A stretch of DNA of 64,000 nucleotides from JBAXPV01 sp037132075 (GCA_037132075.1 JBAXPV010000008.1:57337-121336), one strand, 5' to 3'; positions 8,357-16,679 are shown, numbered from the stretch's first letter. The notes: a model not told the origin generated them from the letters alone. Program-made: numbers and translations.

Positions 8357-9076
8357 ATACCCGTCGGCACTGGCTTTTACTTTTGCCCCGCATTTTAGGC
8401 TAATCAGGTGGGTGTCTTTTCCATAAAGCTCAGATCCAGTCACTTGGCTGATGTTTATAATATACGAGCGATGAATTCTGATAAAAGACTGGGCAGGAAG
8501 ATGTTCTTCAAAATACTTCATCGTCTTCTCTTTCAGATGATTACCCAATTCTGAATAGATCATCACATAATCATCCGCAGCTTCAATATAAAAGATCTTG
8601 TCGACAGGGATCACCGTTATCTTGGATCCCATGCGGGTCACAACCCGTTCCACAAGGGCGGATGACTTGTCAAGGTGTTCCTGGAGCGGTTCAAGGGCCG
8701 TTGTGGCCGTTTTATTCCCAATGCTTGTCAATGCCTTTTGAAAAGCCTGGAGCAGGCGATCTTTTGAGAATGGTTTTAAAAGGTAGTCAATGGCATTGTT
8801 TTCAAAAGCCTTGATGGCAAATTGATCATAGGCCGTACAAAATATAACGGCAGGTTTCTCTTCCAGAACTTCCAGCAACTCAAATCCATCGATTTTGGGC
8901 ATCTGGATGTCGAGAAAGATGAGATCCGGTTTTATCTCCTGTATCATCTTCAGGGCTTCAAAGCCATTTTCACATTCTGAGATCTGCGCAATCCCTTCAA
9001 TACCTTGCAGGTAATTCATTACCAGGGAGCGGGCGGGTGCTTCGTCGTCGACGATGAGTATGTTAATATCAGGCAT
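8333..9076 (-). CDS. LytTR-family response regulator
   Basis: This 247-residue regulator has an N-terminal receiver domain (residues 4-120) with acidic pocket D10-D11, phosphoacceptor Asp56 in FLDIQMP, and a conserved Lys in LLKPFSKD. A C-terminal LytTR DNA-binding domain (about 143-245) follows, with IEAADDYVMIY and FIRIHRSYIIN. It is the output of the LytS-like kinase encoded immediately upstream (8-bp overlap). The final codons KKLRGFF are encoded by one arm of the terminator hairpin at 8318-8356, so the C-terminus and the terminator are constrained together. Confidence 0.95.
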   Translation of the reverse strand: MPDINILIVDDEAPARSLVMNYLQGIEGIAQISECENGFEALKMIQEIKPDLIFLDIQMPKIDGFELLEVLEEKPAVIFCTAYDQFAIKAFENNAIDYLLKPFSKDRLLQAFQKALTSIGNKTATTALEPLQEHLDKSSALVERVVTRMGSKITVIPVDKIFYIEAADDYVMIYSELGNHLKEKTMKYFEEHLPAQSFIRIHRSYIINISQVTGSELYGKDTHLISLKCGAKVKASADGYKKLRGFF

Positions 9077-10160
9077 GGACAGGAATTTTTAATTCTACAA
9101 CAAATACAGTTTTTTCCTTTCGAATCCGTAATAGATCTTTGGTGCCATAAGTTGTCTGAAGACGCTTTTTGACATTGACAAGCCCGGTCCCGGTTCCCTT
9201 TCGAAAAACGGCATCCGGGTCATAGTCATTTTGTATGGTGATGGTCAGATATTCATGACTGCAGTGTGTGTTCAGTGAAAGTCGATTGATTTGCGTGCTC
9301 TCATGAACCCCATATTTTACTGCATTTTCAATCAGCGGCTGCAATATCATAGCCGGCAAGGGGATTGGAAGACATTTCGCATCTACTTCCTTCACAAAAT
9401 TCAGCTTCTCACCAAAACGCACCTTTTCTATATCAAGGTACAACTGAATATGATAAAGTTCTTTCTCCAGCGTACTCATGGCTTCTTCCGGGAAACTAAG
9501 TGAATAGCGCATAAATTCACTCAGGTTGATGATCATCTCCTGTGCTTTTGCTGCGTTGGAAAGGGTAAGTGAGCTGATGGAATTGAGGCTGTTAAACAGA
9601 AAATGTGGTCGGATCTGCGAACGAAGCAGATTCAGTTCAGCCTCACGCAACTGTGACTCAAATAAAGCTTCCCTTTCCTTTTGCTGTTGCAGCTCACGAT
9701 AATTCAAAATCAGGTAAAAGAAAGCTGACATAACTATATAAAACAAGGCTCCACTTAAAACCCTGACCACAATCGACTGATCCAGAAAATGAAGATAAGA
9801 GGCATCACGGGAAAACAATTGGTGAAGCAGATAAATTCCTCCATTGATCCAAATCAGTAATGAAATAACAATTCCTGTTATGTGTTGAATTAATATTTCC
9901 ATGAATCTTGTCCGCATTCCCGAATAACGGACCATCTGCCAGATTCCGGCACCAAGGCCGGCAAGCAAGGTATTAAAAACAATACTGTCAGCAAGCGCTT
10001 CCTTTAAATGAAGGCCATAGGCGAAATACAGAAAAAAGCTATGGACAATCGCAATGATCACCCACAGCATTAGATAAATCAAGAAAAGCTGTTGTCTCTG
10101 AAAACGCACCATCCCTTGCGATTTTATCAAATCAATAACTCTTAATGTCGCCGCCGCCAA
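9069..10160 (-). CDS. LytS/YehU-type sensor histidine kinase
   Basis: This 363-residue membrane kinase has four hydrophobic helices (about residues 23-45, 60-78, 90-112, 130-153). A short coiled linker precedes the His_kinase domain with phosphoacceptor His186 in IRPHFLFNSLNS. An HATPase region follows with ILQPLIENAVKYG (N box) and GTGTGLVNVKKRL (G box). It phosphorylates the LytTR regulator that overlaps its end by 8 bp. The ATG at 10160 overlaps the upstream LiaF-like gene by 29 bp; a Met at codon 17 (10112) would avoid the overlap and is a credible alternative start. Confidence 0.94.
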   Translation of the reverse strand: MAAATLRVIDLIKSQGMVRFQRQQLFLIYLMLWVIIAIVHSFFLYFAYGLHLKEALADSIVFNTLLAGLGAGIWQMVRYSGMRTRFMEILIQHITGIVISLLIWINGGIYLLHQLFSRDASYLHFLDQSIVVRVLSGALFYIVMSAFFYLILNYRELQQQKEREALFESQLREAELNLLRSQIRPHFLFNSLNSISSLTLSNAAKAQEMIINLSEFMRYSLSFPEEAMSTLEKELYHIQLYLDIEKVRFGEKLNFVKEVDAKCLPIPLPAMILQPLIENAVKYGVHESTQINRLSLNTHCSHEYLTITIQNDYDPDAVFRKGTGTGLVNVKKRLQTTYGTKDLLRIRKEKTVFVVELKIPVHA

Positions 10161-10851
10161 ATATCACCACCCCTTTGATAACCAGCGTCTTGCTCATATC
10201 AACCGGGACAGGTGGGCGCTTGTCGGCAAGCCCGCCAAAGATACTGATAACTTCCAGTTTAACATTCCAGTCGGCTGGGATCATAAGCTGCGTGCCCCCG
10301 AAAACACAAACCATCTCTATGAGGTTCATGCCTGGTGATAAGGTGACATGATTCATATTCAGTTTTGAGCCTCCAAAGATAGCTACGACTTTTCCACCTC
10401 TGAAATTGTCCGAATGAATGGTGCGATCCATCCCACCAAAAATGGCAACATCGTCAAAAAAGTCATCCACTTTCTGGTCCGTATAATTGCTTTTAAAGTG
10501 TTTAAAACGTGAAGCACCCAGGATCAGAAAGACACCAGCGACGATCAGCAAAACAGGCCAGAAGATTTGCGAAAGGTTAAACGGCAAGTCAAAGTGATTG
10601 TTTATCAGGAAAAAAGAACCCACCAGGATCATCACAAGGCCGAATCCTCTGTTTTTATCAAAGAGATTCAGTGCCCCGATAGCGATGATCAGCATCTCCC
10701 AGGAGAAAAGAAAGCTCCAGGTCTGTTCATTGATCAGGTTGGTGTTTTTCAGGAGAAGTGCGACTCCAAATAAAAGAACGAGACCGCCGAAAACAATGGG
10801 TTTATCGTGGCGTCTTTGCTTTTTAACAGGTGTTTCAGGAAATGGTTCCAT
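10132..10851 (-). CDS. LiaF-like / DUF5668 membrane protein
   Basis: This 239-residue protein has about four N-terminal transmembrane helices (residues 18-125, DUF5668-like). A soluble C-terminal domain carries the repeated motif (V/A)xFGG (AIFGGMDR, AIFGGSKLN, CVFGGTQL, SIFGGLADK, VIFGGGDI). This is the beta-repeat pattern of the LiaF C-terminal domain. In Firmicutes LiaF restrains a LiaS kinase until the envelope is damaged. Here the gene lies directly upstream of, and overlaps, a LytS-like kinase and LytTR regulator, so an analogous sensory role is inferred. A -7 promoter element lies at 10890-10897. Confidence 0.85.
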   Translation of the reverse strand: MEPFPETPVKKQRRHDKPIVFGGLVLLFGVALLLKNTNLINEQTWSFLFSWEMLIIAIGALNLFDKNRGFGLVMILVGSFFLINNHFDLPFNLSQIFWPVLLIVAGVFLILGASRFKHFKSNYTDQKVDDFFDDVAIFGGMDRTIHSDNFRGGKVVAIFGGSKLNMNHVTLSPGMNLIEMVCVFGGTQLMIPADWNVKLEVISIFGGLADKRPPVPVDMSKTLVIKGVVIFGGGDIKSY

Positions 10852-10889
10852 GCTTTATATAATTAAGATAGCTTGTTCAAATATCGATG

Positions 10890-10917
10890 CAAAGATAAAC
10901 CTTAGACAACAGGCAAA
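10890..10917 (-). promoter_or_regulatory. Promoter of the LiaF-like / LytS / LytTR operon
   Basis: On the minus strand TATCTTTG (10890-10897) matches TAnnTTTG. A TTTG (10914-10917) lies 16 bp upstream, slightly shorter than the usual 18-20. The leader would be about 35 nt. Confidence 0.5.
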
Positions 10918-10965
10918 GAAAGCCTAAATCGGTAAAAGCGGCGGATTTCCCGGTAAAATAGCGGT

Positions 10966-11718
10966 CTAAGTTTGTTTTGTGATAACCACAGTCCCATCAC
11001 GGTCAGGTAATAGCACAAAACAAACACTATTTTCTTTTACAAATTCATCTACAGCCTTTTGAATCCCTGCCCAGCGATAGTTATAGTCATGGATAAAGAT
11101 TAAGCCGCCCGGATTTAAACGCGGATAGAAAAACTCCAGGCCAGCTTTCGTTGGTTGGTAAAGATCCGCATCCAGGCTGACCAAAGCAAAACTAAGCTTC
11201 TCCAGACCTTTTGAGGTTTCCGGAAAATGCCCCTGGTGAAAATGAATCTTTGGTGAAGTCCCCATAAATTGCCTGACTTTCTGTAAGCTCGTATCCGCAA
11301 AGTTCTTCACCGTATAGGTCGCAGCATCGCCGGTTTCTCCTTTAAGATCCTCTTCAGAAAAGCCAATGAAGCTGTCAAATAAGTGTAATTCACGATCCGG
11401 GTCAAGATAATGCAGAATCCGGGCAGTTTCTCCTTTATAGACTCCCAATTCGGCATAAGCTCCTTTGACTTTGTTTTTACGAAGCTGTTCTGCCATCAGC
11501 CAGAGCGAATAAAAACGTAGTTTGTCTTTGTATTTCCGACGTGCTTTGTTTAAGGTAGCGTCAATACGATGTTTTCGAACCGCCTCTGCCCATTCCTCAG
11601 GCCTGTAAAATCCTTCATGAAACAAGCTCCATAAATAACGTAGCAGATAAAAGAGAAAAACAGCTCCGAGAAATATGTTGATAAACAGTACTGGTTTGGT
11701 CATTGTAAAATGTTTCAT
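10966..11718 (-). CDS. TylF/macrocin-type SAM-dependent methyltransferase family protein
   Basis: This 250-residue protein begins with one hydrophobic helix (about residues 9-30) and continues into a class I methyltransferase fold. The SAM-binding loop is AELGVYKGETARIL, followed by LHLFDSFIGF and, further on, SLDADLYQPTKAGLEFFYPRLNPGG and FIHDYNYRW. This succession is typical of TylF-like O-methyltransferases, many of which act on sugars in polysaccharide or natural-product pathways. No biosynthetic cluster surrounds it, so the substrate is unknown. It is a stand-alone gene followed (upstream on the map) by an inverted-repeat element at 11741-11879. Confidence 0.85.
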   Translation of the reverse strand: MKHFTMTKPVLFINIFLGAVFLFYLLRYLWSLFHEGFYRPEEWAEAVRKHRIDATLNKARRKYKDKLRFYSLWLMAEQLRKNKVKGAYAELGVYKGETARILHYLDPDRELHLFDSFIGFSEEDLKGETGDAATYTVKNFADTSLQKVRQFMGTSPKIHFHQGHFPETSKGLEKLSFALVSLDADLYQPTKAGLEFFYPRLNPGGLIFIHDYNYRWAGIQKAVDEFVKENSVCFVLLPDRDGTVVITKQT

Positions 11719-11740
11719 GCAAATTACGATTTTTTTTTAA

Positions 11741-11879
11741 TTTGCCCCTCTGTCTCGCCACGCTCGACATCTCCCCATTCGGAGAGAATCCGCCAGATTT
11801 GTCTTTTACGCTTAATTCCTTGGGCATCCCGCCCCGAATGGGGAGGGTGGACCGCCGATGGTGGGATGGGAGGGGCAAA
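11741..11879. repeat. MITE/REP-like element with 10-bp terminal inverted repeats
   Basis: TTTGCCCCTC (11741-11750) and its exact complement (11870-11879) bound a 139-bp unit. An inner 12-bp pair, CTCCCCATTCGG (11771-11782) and its complement (11834-11845), nests inside. The unit is GC-richer than its AT-rich surroundings and has no gene, which fits a small folded mobile or REP-type element. Confidence 0.6.
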
Positions 11880-11895
11880 ATTTCTTCCAAGCCCC

Positions 11896-11926
11896 TTGAC
11901 AAACCTTCTTTGATGTTGTATGTTTG
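11896..11926 (+). promoter_or_regulatory. Promoter of the cytochrome c gene
   Basis: TTG (11896-11898) and TATGTTTG (11919-11926) are 20 bp apart. The predicted start near 11932 leaves a leader of about 28 nt, almost wholly occupied by the operator-like palindrome at 11939-11955. Confidence 0.6.
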
Positions 11927-11938
11927 TATTTTATTTTT

Positions 11939-11955
11939 ATTTAGTCTAATTTAAT
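11939..11955. promoter_or_regulatory. Operator-like 17-mer, copy A (cytochrome c gene)
   Basis: ATTTAGTCTAATTTAAT, with core TTAGtCTAA, lies between the predicted transcription start and the ATG of the cytochrome gene. The other copies are at 27308-27324 (two differences) and 46299-46315 (two differences). Position downstream of the -7 element suits a repressor. Confidence 0.5.
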
Positions 11956-11959
11956 ATAG

Positions 11960-12934
11960 ATGAAAACATTCAAAACAATACTCAAGGTACTAGCCATTAT
12001 TATCATTGGATTCCTGCTTGGCTTCGCTAGTTATATACAATCGAACTGGCCCAAGAAATTTAGCGAGCCGCTTCCTGAAATTCATGCTTCCAAGGACAGT
12101 GCCGTGATCAAACGAGGAGAATATCTTGTTTATGGACCTGCGCATTGCGGGGATTGTCATGTGCCAATCCAGCAACTCGGCCGGATAGAAAAAGGAGAAA
12201 AAGTGCCTCTGATCGGAGGGCATATTTTCAAACTGCCGTTTGGGGAAGCCATCACGCCAAACTTAACGCCTGATCCTGAAACCGGCATTGGAAAATTGAG
12301 CGATGGTCAGATCGCCAGGGCACTTCGTCATAACATCGGGAATGACGGCCGTGGTCTCATTGGGTTCATGGCTTTTCAGCATATGAGCGAGGAAGACATG
12401 TCAGCTGTAATCTCCTACCTCAGAAGCCGTGAACCTGTCAAAAGCGACCATCCGAATACCTCCTGGAACCTTATGGGAAGAGCACTGTGGGTCTTTGGGA
12501 TGATAAACCCTGAAGGTCCGTCTGAGTTAGTTCCAAAAAGCGTAACTCCTGACACTACAGCCCAATATGGGAAATACCTTGCCAATGGCATCTCAAACTG
12601 CAAAGGCTGTCATACGAATCGCGACATGCAAACAATGGCATTCACGAGCCCCAAATTTTCAGGTGGGTTTCATATGGAATCAGAAATGCATAAGGGCAGG
12701 GTCTACATTACACCCAACCTCACCCCGGATCCCGAAACCGGCTGGATCAGGAACTGGTCAGAAAAACAATTCATCGAACGCTTTCACAAAGGCAGGGTAT
12801 ATGACGATTCTCCAATGCCCTGGACTTCTTTCAAAAACTTCAGCGACAGTGACCTGAAAGCGATCTACCATTACATCACCTCACTGGACCCGGTAAAACA
12901 TGAAAATGGGCCGACGATGGTTGAGAAGCTTTGA
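11960..12934 (+). CDS. Membrane-anchored dihaem cytochrome c
   Basis: This 324-residue protein has an N-terminal membrane anchor (about residues 8-27) and two cytochrome c domains. Haem sites are CGDCH (C63, C66, H67) and CKGCH (C214, C217, H218). Each domain repeats the pattern ITPNLTPDPETG and ends in an (S/E)DMSAVISYL-like or SDLKAIYHYI helix, showing internal duplication. Candidate axial Met ligands are in GFMAFQHM and DSPMPW. It would carry electrons in the periplasm; the partner oxidase or dehydrogenase is not in the window. Its promoter leader holds the shared 17-bp palindrome. Confidence 0.93.
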   Translation: MKTFKTILKVLAIIIIGFLLGFASYIQSNWPKKFSEPLPEIHASKDSAVIKRGEYLVYGPAHCGDCHVPIQQLGRIEKGEKVPLIGGHIFKLPFGEAITPNLTPDPETGIGKLSDGQIARALRHNIGNDGRGLIGFMAFQHMSEEDMSAVISYLRSREPVKSDHPNTSWNLMGRALWVFGMINPEGPSELVPKSVTPDTTAQYGKYLANGISNCKGCHTNRDMQTMAFTSPKFSGGFHMESEMHKGRVYITPNLTPDPETGWIRNWSEKQFIERFHKGRVYDDSPMPWTSFKNFSDSDLKAIYHYITSLDPVKHENGPTMVEKL

Positions 12935-13076
12935 AGGAAGAAGCAAGATATAAGAAGCACCAAGTTATAGGAGTAGGAGTAGGATAAGTCACACCTAGAC
13001 AGACTCTTCAAGAAGTTCGGCCACTTCAAAACTTCAATACTTCTCCTTCAATTTTGTGCTTCTTGCTTCTTCCTTC
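12933..13076. repeat. Intergenic inverted repeat with 15-bp arms
   Basis: GAAGGAAGAAGCAAG (12933-12947), beginning inside the cytochrome stop codon context, is perfectly complementary to 13062-13076. A longer segment AAGAAGCACCAAGTTA (12952-12967) recurs inverted at about 53728-53745. The right arm overlaps the -33 region of the kinase promoter. Confidence 0.6.
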
Positions 13077-13093
13077 TTACTTCTCTACCTTTG
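13063..13093 (+). promoter_or_regulatory. Promoter of the histidine kinase gene, likely leaderless
   Basis: TTG (13063-13065) and TACCTTTG (13086-13093) are 20 bp apart. Only five bases separate the -7 element from the ATG at 13099, so the transcript should start at or within a base or two of the start codon. Confidence 0.5.
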
Positions 13094-13098
13094 CCCCT

Positions 13099-14805
13099 AT
13101 GGGCCGCAAAACAATCTTCCTGATCATCCTCTTCACAACCCTATCTCTGATCGGGCTCGTGGGGATTCAGCTCTACTGGGTGCTGAATGCGATGAAAGTG
13201 CGGGAAGATAATTTTGGCAACAGTGTCACCACTTCCATCTCGAATGTAATTTATAAAATGGAGAAACTGGAGGTGATCAACGAGATCCAGCGCACCATGT
13301 ACAACATCGAAGGACGTGACCTGATGAGCACCATCGATACAGGTCGTAACCTGTATATCCATGAACTGGAAATGCTTTCCTCCAGGAATATTGCTGATAG
13401 TTTGTATTATAAAGATACCGCTGACTTTAAGCTGCAATACCTGGAAGATATCGACAAAGCCATGGTGTTTAACTACGACACCTCTTTCCTGTCGGTGCTG
13501 ACAACACGATTTAAAAAGATTAACTCCCGCATTTATACCGGTGATTCCATCGATGAACAAAAGACATCTGCTCAATTGGAGAACCGGCAGAAAAAACGCC
13601 TGAAGACCCTCATCCGTCAAAAAAATTCGCTCGTAAATGAGGTGATCGATGATATGTTCAACCCGGCCCGTAGAAATGCGATAAAGCACAGCATCAACTT
13701 TGCCCTAGTCGACTCGCTGATCGGCGCTGAGCTGGCCAACCAAGGGATTAACCTTGACTATGAGTTCGGGATTTACAGTCCGCGCAAAGGACTGATGCTG
13801 ATGGAAAAAACCGGGAAATACCATAAAGAACTCATCAAGGAATACATCAAGAAATCCTACGCCCTCAACCTATTCCCCAAAGAGGTACTGCGCTATCCCG
13901 AATTCCTGGTGGTCTATTTCCCTCATGAAAGAGGCTATCTCCTGGCCCAGATGCTGGGAATCCTTGCGATATCATTGATCCTGATCCTGTCAGTAATCGT
14001 GCTGTTTACTTATATCATTTTCACCATTCTCAAACAGAAGAAACTGTCGGAAATGAAGAATGATTTTATTAACAACATGACACATGAATTCAAAACACCC
14101 ATAGCCACAGTATCCCTTGCTTGTGAAGCATTATCTGATAAAGATGTAGTCGCTTCCGAAGCGTTGTGTCAAAGCTATATTCAAATCATCAGCGAAGAAA
14201 ACCATCGCCTGGGTTCCATGGCAGAAAGAATTTTGCAGACCGCTGTTTTGGAAAACGGACAGGTGAAACTGAAAAGTGACCCGGTGGATGTTCATCATAT
14301 CATCGAAGATGTCATCAAAAATATTCATCTGCAAGTGGAGGCAAAATCAGGGCAAATCGTGACCATTTTGGAAGCCGAAAACTTTAACATCCTTGCAGAC
14401 CGGGTTCACCTCACCAATGTCATTTTCAACCTGGTTGACAATGCCATGAAATATTCCACCGACAAACCATTTATCACAATACAAACAAAAAATACAGCCG
14501 AAGGCATCGAGATCGCAATCAGTGATAACGGGATCGGGATCACCAAAGCCAACCAGAAAAGGATCTTTGAGAAATTATTCCGCGTTTCTACCGGCAACAT
14601 ACACGATGTCAAAGGATTTGGACTTGGATTGAGTTATGTCAGGTTTATCCTTGAACGTCATGGGGGGACAATCCATGTCGACAGTGAAATCGGGAAAGGC
14701 AGTTGTTTTACCCTGCGTCTTCCTTTTGAGATGAAACATAAATTCCAGGATAACAATGCACAAGCTGATTCTTTCATAAAACATATATTCCCATGGAAAA
14801 ACTAA
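13099..14805 (+). CDS. Transmembrane sensor histidine kinase
   Basis: This 568-residue two-component kinase has a first membrane helix at about residues 6-24 and a periplasmic sensor of about 260 residues with no recognised domain. A second helix lies near 288-312. A HisKA domain follows (phospho-His in NNMTHEFKTPIATVS), then HATPase_c with NLVDNAMKYS (N box), ISDNGIGI (G1) and GFGLGLSYV (G2). The ATG at 13099 (MGRKTIFL) is preferred over an upstream in-frame TTG because the promoter lies between them. It overlaps the response regulator gene by 13 bp, forming a pair with it. Confidence 0.94.
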   Translation: MGRKTIFLIILFTTLSLIGLVGIQLYWVLNAMKVREDNFGNSVTTSISNVIYKMEKLEVINEIQRTMYNIEGRDLMSTIDTGRNLYIHELEMLSSRNIADSLYYKDTADFKLQYLEDIDKAMVFNYDTSFLSVLTTRFKKINSRIYTGDSIDEQKTSAQLENRQKKRLKTLIRQKNSLVNEVIDDMFNPARRNAIKHSINFALVDSLIGAELANQGINLDYEFGIYSPRKGLMLMEKTGKYHKELIKEYIKKSYALNLFPKEVLRYPEFLVVYFPHERGYLLAQMLGILAISLILILSVIVLFTYIIFTILKQKKLSEMKNDFINNMTHEFKTPIATVSLACEALSDKDVVASEALCQSYIQIISEENHRLGSMAERILQTAVLENGQVKLKSDPVDVHHIIEDVIKNIHLQVEAKSGQIVTILEAENFNILADRVHLTNVIFNLVDNAMKYSTDKPFITIQTKNTAEGIEIAISDNGIGITKANQKRIFEKLFRVSTGNIHDVKGFGLGLSYVRFILERHGGTIHVDSEIGKGSCFTLRLPFEMKHKFQDNNAQADSFIKHIFPWKN

Positions 14806-15488
14806 AGGTTTTGCTCGCAGAAGACGACAAAAACCTGGGCCTGGTTTTGCAATCGTATTTGAATGCAAAAGGCTATTCGATCCGCCTGACAACCAACGGG
14901 ATTGAGGCTTTTGAAACCTTTAAAAAGGACACATTCGACTTTTGCATCTTCGATGTCATGATGCCACTGAAAGATGGCTTCACTTTAGCCAAAGAAGTTC
15001 GTGCGATCAACAAAAAAATGCCAATCCTTTTTTTGACTGCTAAAACGATGCAGGAAGATATCTTACAAGGCTTCAAGGCAGGCGGCGATGATTATCTGAC
15101 AAAACCCTTTAGCATGGAAGAACTGCTTGCCCGGATGCAAGCCATTTTGCGCCGCTCAGGGGTCAGCCTGGAAGTTGGTCCTCAAGCAAAACTCTTTCGC
15201 TTGGGAAAATTCACCTTTGATTATCACCGACAGGTTTTATCAGCTGACACAGGAGAACAAAAACTGACGTCAAAAGAAGCTGAACTGCTCAAGCTGCTTT
15301 GCGAAAACAATAACCAGGTACTCGATCGGAAAGATGCACTGAACAAAATCTGGCACGACGACAGTTACTTCAATGCCCGCAGCATGGATGTTTATATTGT
15401 GAAGCTCAGGAAGTTACTGAAAGATGATGCCGAAGTTGAACTTATCAATGTTCATGGTGTCGGATTCAAGCTCATCACCAAGAATTAA
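14793..15488 (+). CDS. OmpR/PhoB-family response regulator
   Basis: This 231-residue regulator has a receiver domain (residues 4-118) with acidic pair D11-D12, phosphoacceptor Asp54 (FCIFDVMMP) and KPFSMEELLAR. A winged-helix output domain (about 132-230) follows, with LTSKEAELLKLLCEN and SMDVYIVKLRKLLKDD. It overlaps the histidine kinase by 13 bp and is its evident partner. It ends three bases before the convergent methyltransferase gene with no room for a separate terminator. The regulon is unknown. Confidence 0.96.
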   Translation: MEKLKVLLAEDDKNLGLVLQSYLNAKGYSIRLTTNGIEAFETFKKDTFDFCIFDVMMPLKDGFTLAKEVRAINKKMPILFLTAKTMQEDILQGFKAGGDDYLTKPFSMEELLARMQAILRRSGVSLEVGPQAKLFRLGKFTFDYHRQVLSADTGEQKLTSKEAELLKLLCENNNQVLDRKDALNKIWHDDSYFNARSMDVYIVKLRKLLKDDAEVELINVHGVGFKLITKN

Positions 15489-15491
15489 AGT

Positions 15492-16679
15492 TTATTCCAC
15501 GTAAAGTACCAAACCCTTTAAATATTCTCCTTCAGGATGGAAGAAATTCACGGCATGGTCGGGTGGCTGTGACAGGTAATGTAATATCATGACAGGACGT
15601 TTTGCCTGGATAGCAGCAGCCATGACTGCACTTTGAAAGGATTGCTTGTCGACAGCCTGTGAACAAGAAAACGTAAACAATAAACCTCCTGATCTGATAT
15701 TTTTCAAAGCCTGGTAATTAATATTCCGATAACCCTTTAATGCCTGGGAACGCTGGCTCTGTTGTTTGGCAAAAGCCGGTGGGTCGAGAACAATGATGTC
15801 ATATTCCTCGGTCATATGATCCAAAAAACTTTGTGCATCAGAAGCAAAACTCTGATGACGTTCGTCATTAAACTCATTGAGAACCATGTTCTTTTCAGTC
15901 AGTGCAATCGCTTTTTTTGAACTATCAACGGTATGCACCAGCGTGGCCCCGGATTTAAGCGCATTTAAAGCAAAACCGCCTGAGTAACAAAAGAGGTCGG
16001 CAACTTTTTTTCCTTTGGCATAATGCCCCAGAAGTGCCCGATTCTCTCGCTGATCCAGGAAAAACCCTGTCTTCTGTCCTTCAAAAATATCGACAGAATA
16101 CTTGATGTCATTTTCGCAGATCTCATCCGGAAGAAAATCACCGAATAAAAAGCCATCGACAGATTCAAAATTCGCCAGCCGCGACAAAGTCTCTGCACTC
16201 TTACAAAAAATTGATTTTATTTCTCCCCCAAAGACCCGCTGCAAGGCTTTTGCTATCGACTCCCGAAGCAGGTACATTCCGACTGTATGGCATTGAATCA
16301 CACACAATCCATTCAAAAAATCTACGATAAGTCCGGGGATCTGGTCAGCCTCCCCAAAGACCAGCCGATAGGCATTGGTCGATGGGTTTCCTGTCAATCC
16401 CAGGCGCTGCCTGAATTGAAAAGCATTTTGAATTTTCCCCAACCAGAATTCTTCATTGATTTCTGTTTGTACAAAAGAAATAAGCTTGACAGCGATAGAA
16501 CCGGCAATGGCATAGCCAGTGGCCAGGTATTTGCTGTCATGACTGAATACTTCAACAATTTCGCCTTCCTCCACCCTGCCAGATGAACCTGCCAGTGCGC
16601 CGGAAAAGATCCAGGGATGAAAACGTTTCAGGGCTTCTTCTTTGCCAGGTTTCAGGGTAATTCGGGGGTATGTGACCAC
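15492..16679 (-). CDS. RlmI-like class I rRNA (cytosine-C5) methyltransferase with PUA domain
   Basis: This 395-residue protein has an N-terminal PUA-like RNA-binding domain (residues 1-75, PRITLKPGKEEALKRFHPWIFSGA). A central segment with GQKTGFFLDQRENR precedes a Rossmann methyltransferase domain. SAM motif I is VADLFCYSGGFALNAL, and the catalytic-site motif is DIIVLDPPAFAK. This order is that of RlmI/YccW, which methylates C1962 of 23S rRNA in E. coli. Length matches the family. The exact target base is inferred by homology. It is a monocistronic gene convergent with the response regulator. Confidence 0.92.
   Translation of the reverse strand: MVTYPRITLKPGKEEALKRFHPWIFSGALAGSSGRVEEGEIVEVFSHDSKYLATGYAIAGSIAVKLISFVQTEINEEFWLGKIQNAFQFRQRLGLTGNPSTNAYRLVFGEADQIPGLIVDFLNGLCVIQCHTVGMYLLRESIAKALQRVFGGEIKSIFCKSAETLSRLANFESVDGFLFGDFLPDEICENDIKYSVDIFEGQKTGFFLDQRENRALLGHYAKGKKVADLFCYSGGFALNALKSGATLVHTVDSSKKAIALTEKNMVLNEFNDERHQSFASDAQSFLDHMTEEYDIIVLDPPAFAKQQSQRSQALKGYRNINYQALKNIRSGGLLFTFSCSQAVDKQSFQSAVMAAAIQAKRPVMILHYLSQPPDHAVNFFHPEGEYLKGLVLYVE

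Noticed and set aside
13054..13098. TTG start for the histidine kinase
   Set aside because: It lies within a repeat and upstream of the -7 element; the ATG at 13099 gives the usual membrane helix.
13141..13689. 182-residue open frame opposite the histidine kinase
   Set aside because: Fully antisense to a well-supported kinase gene, with no recognisable domain.
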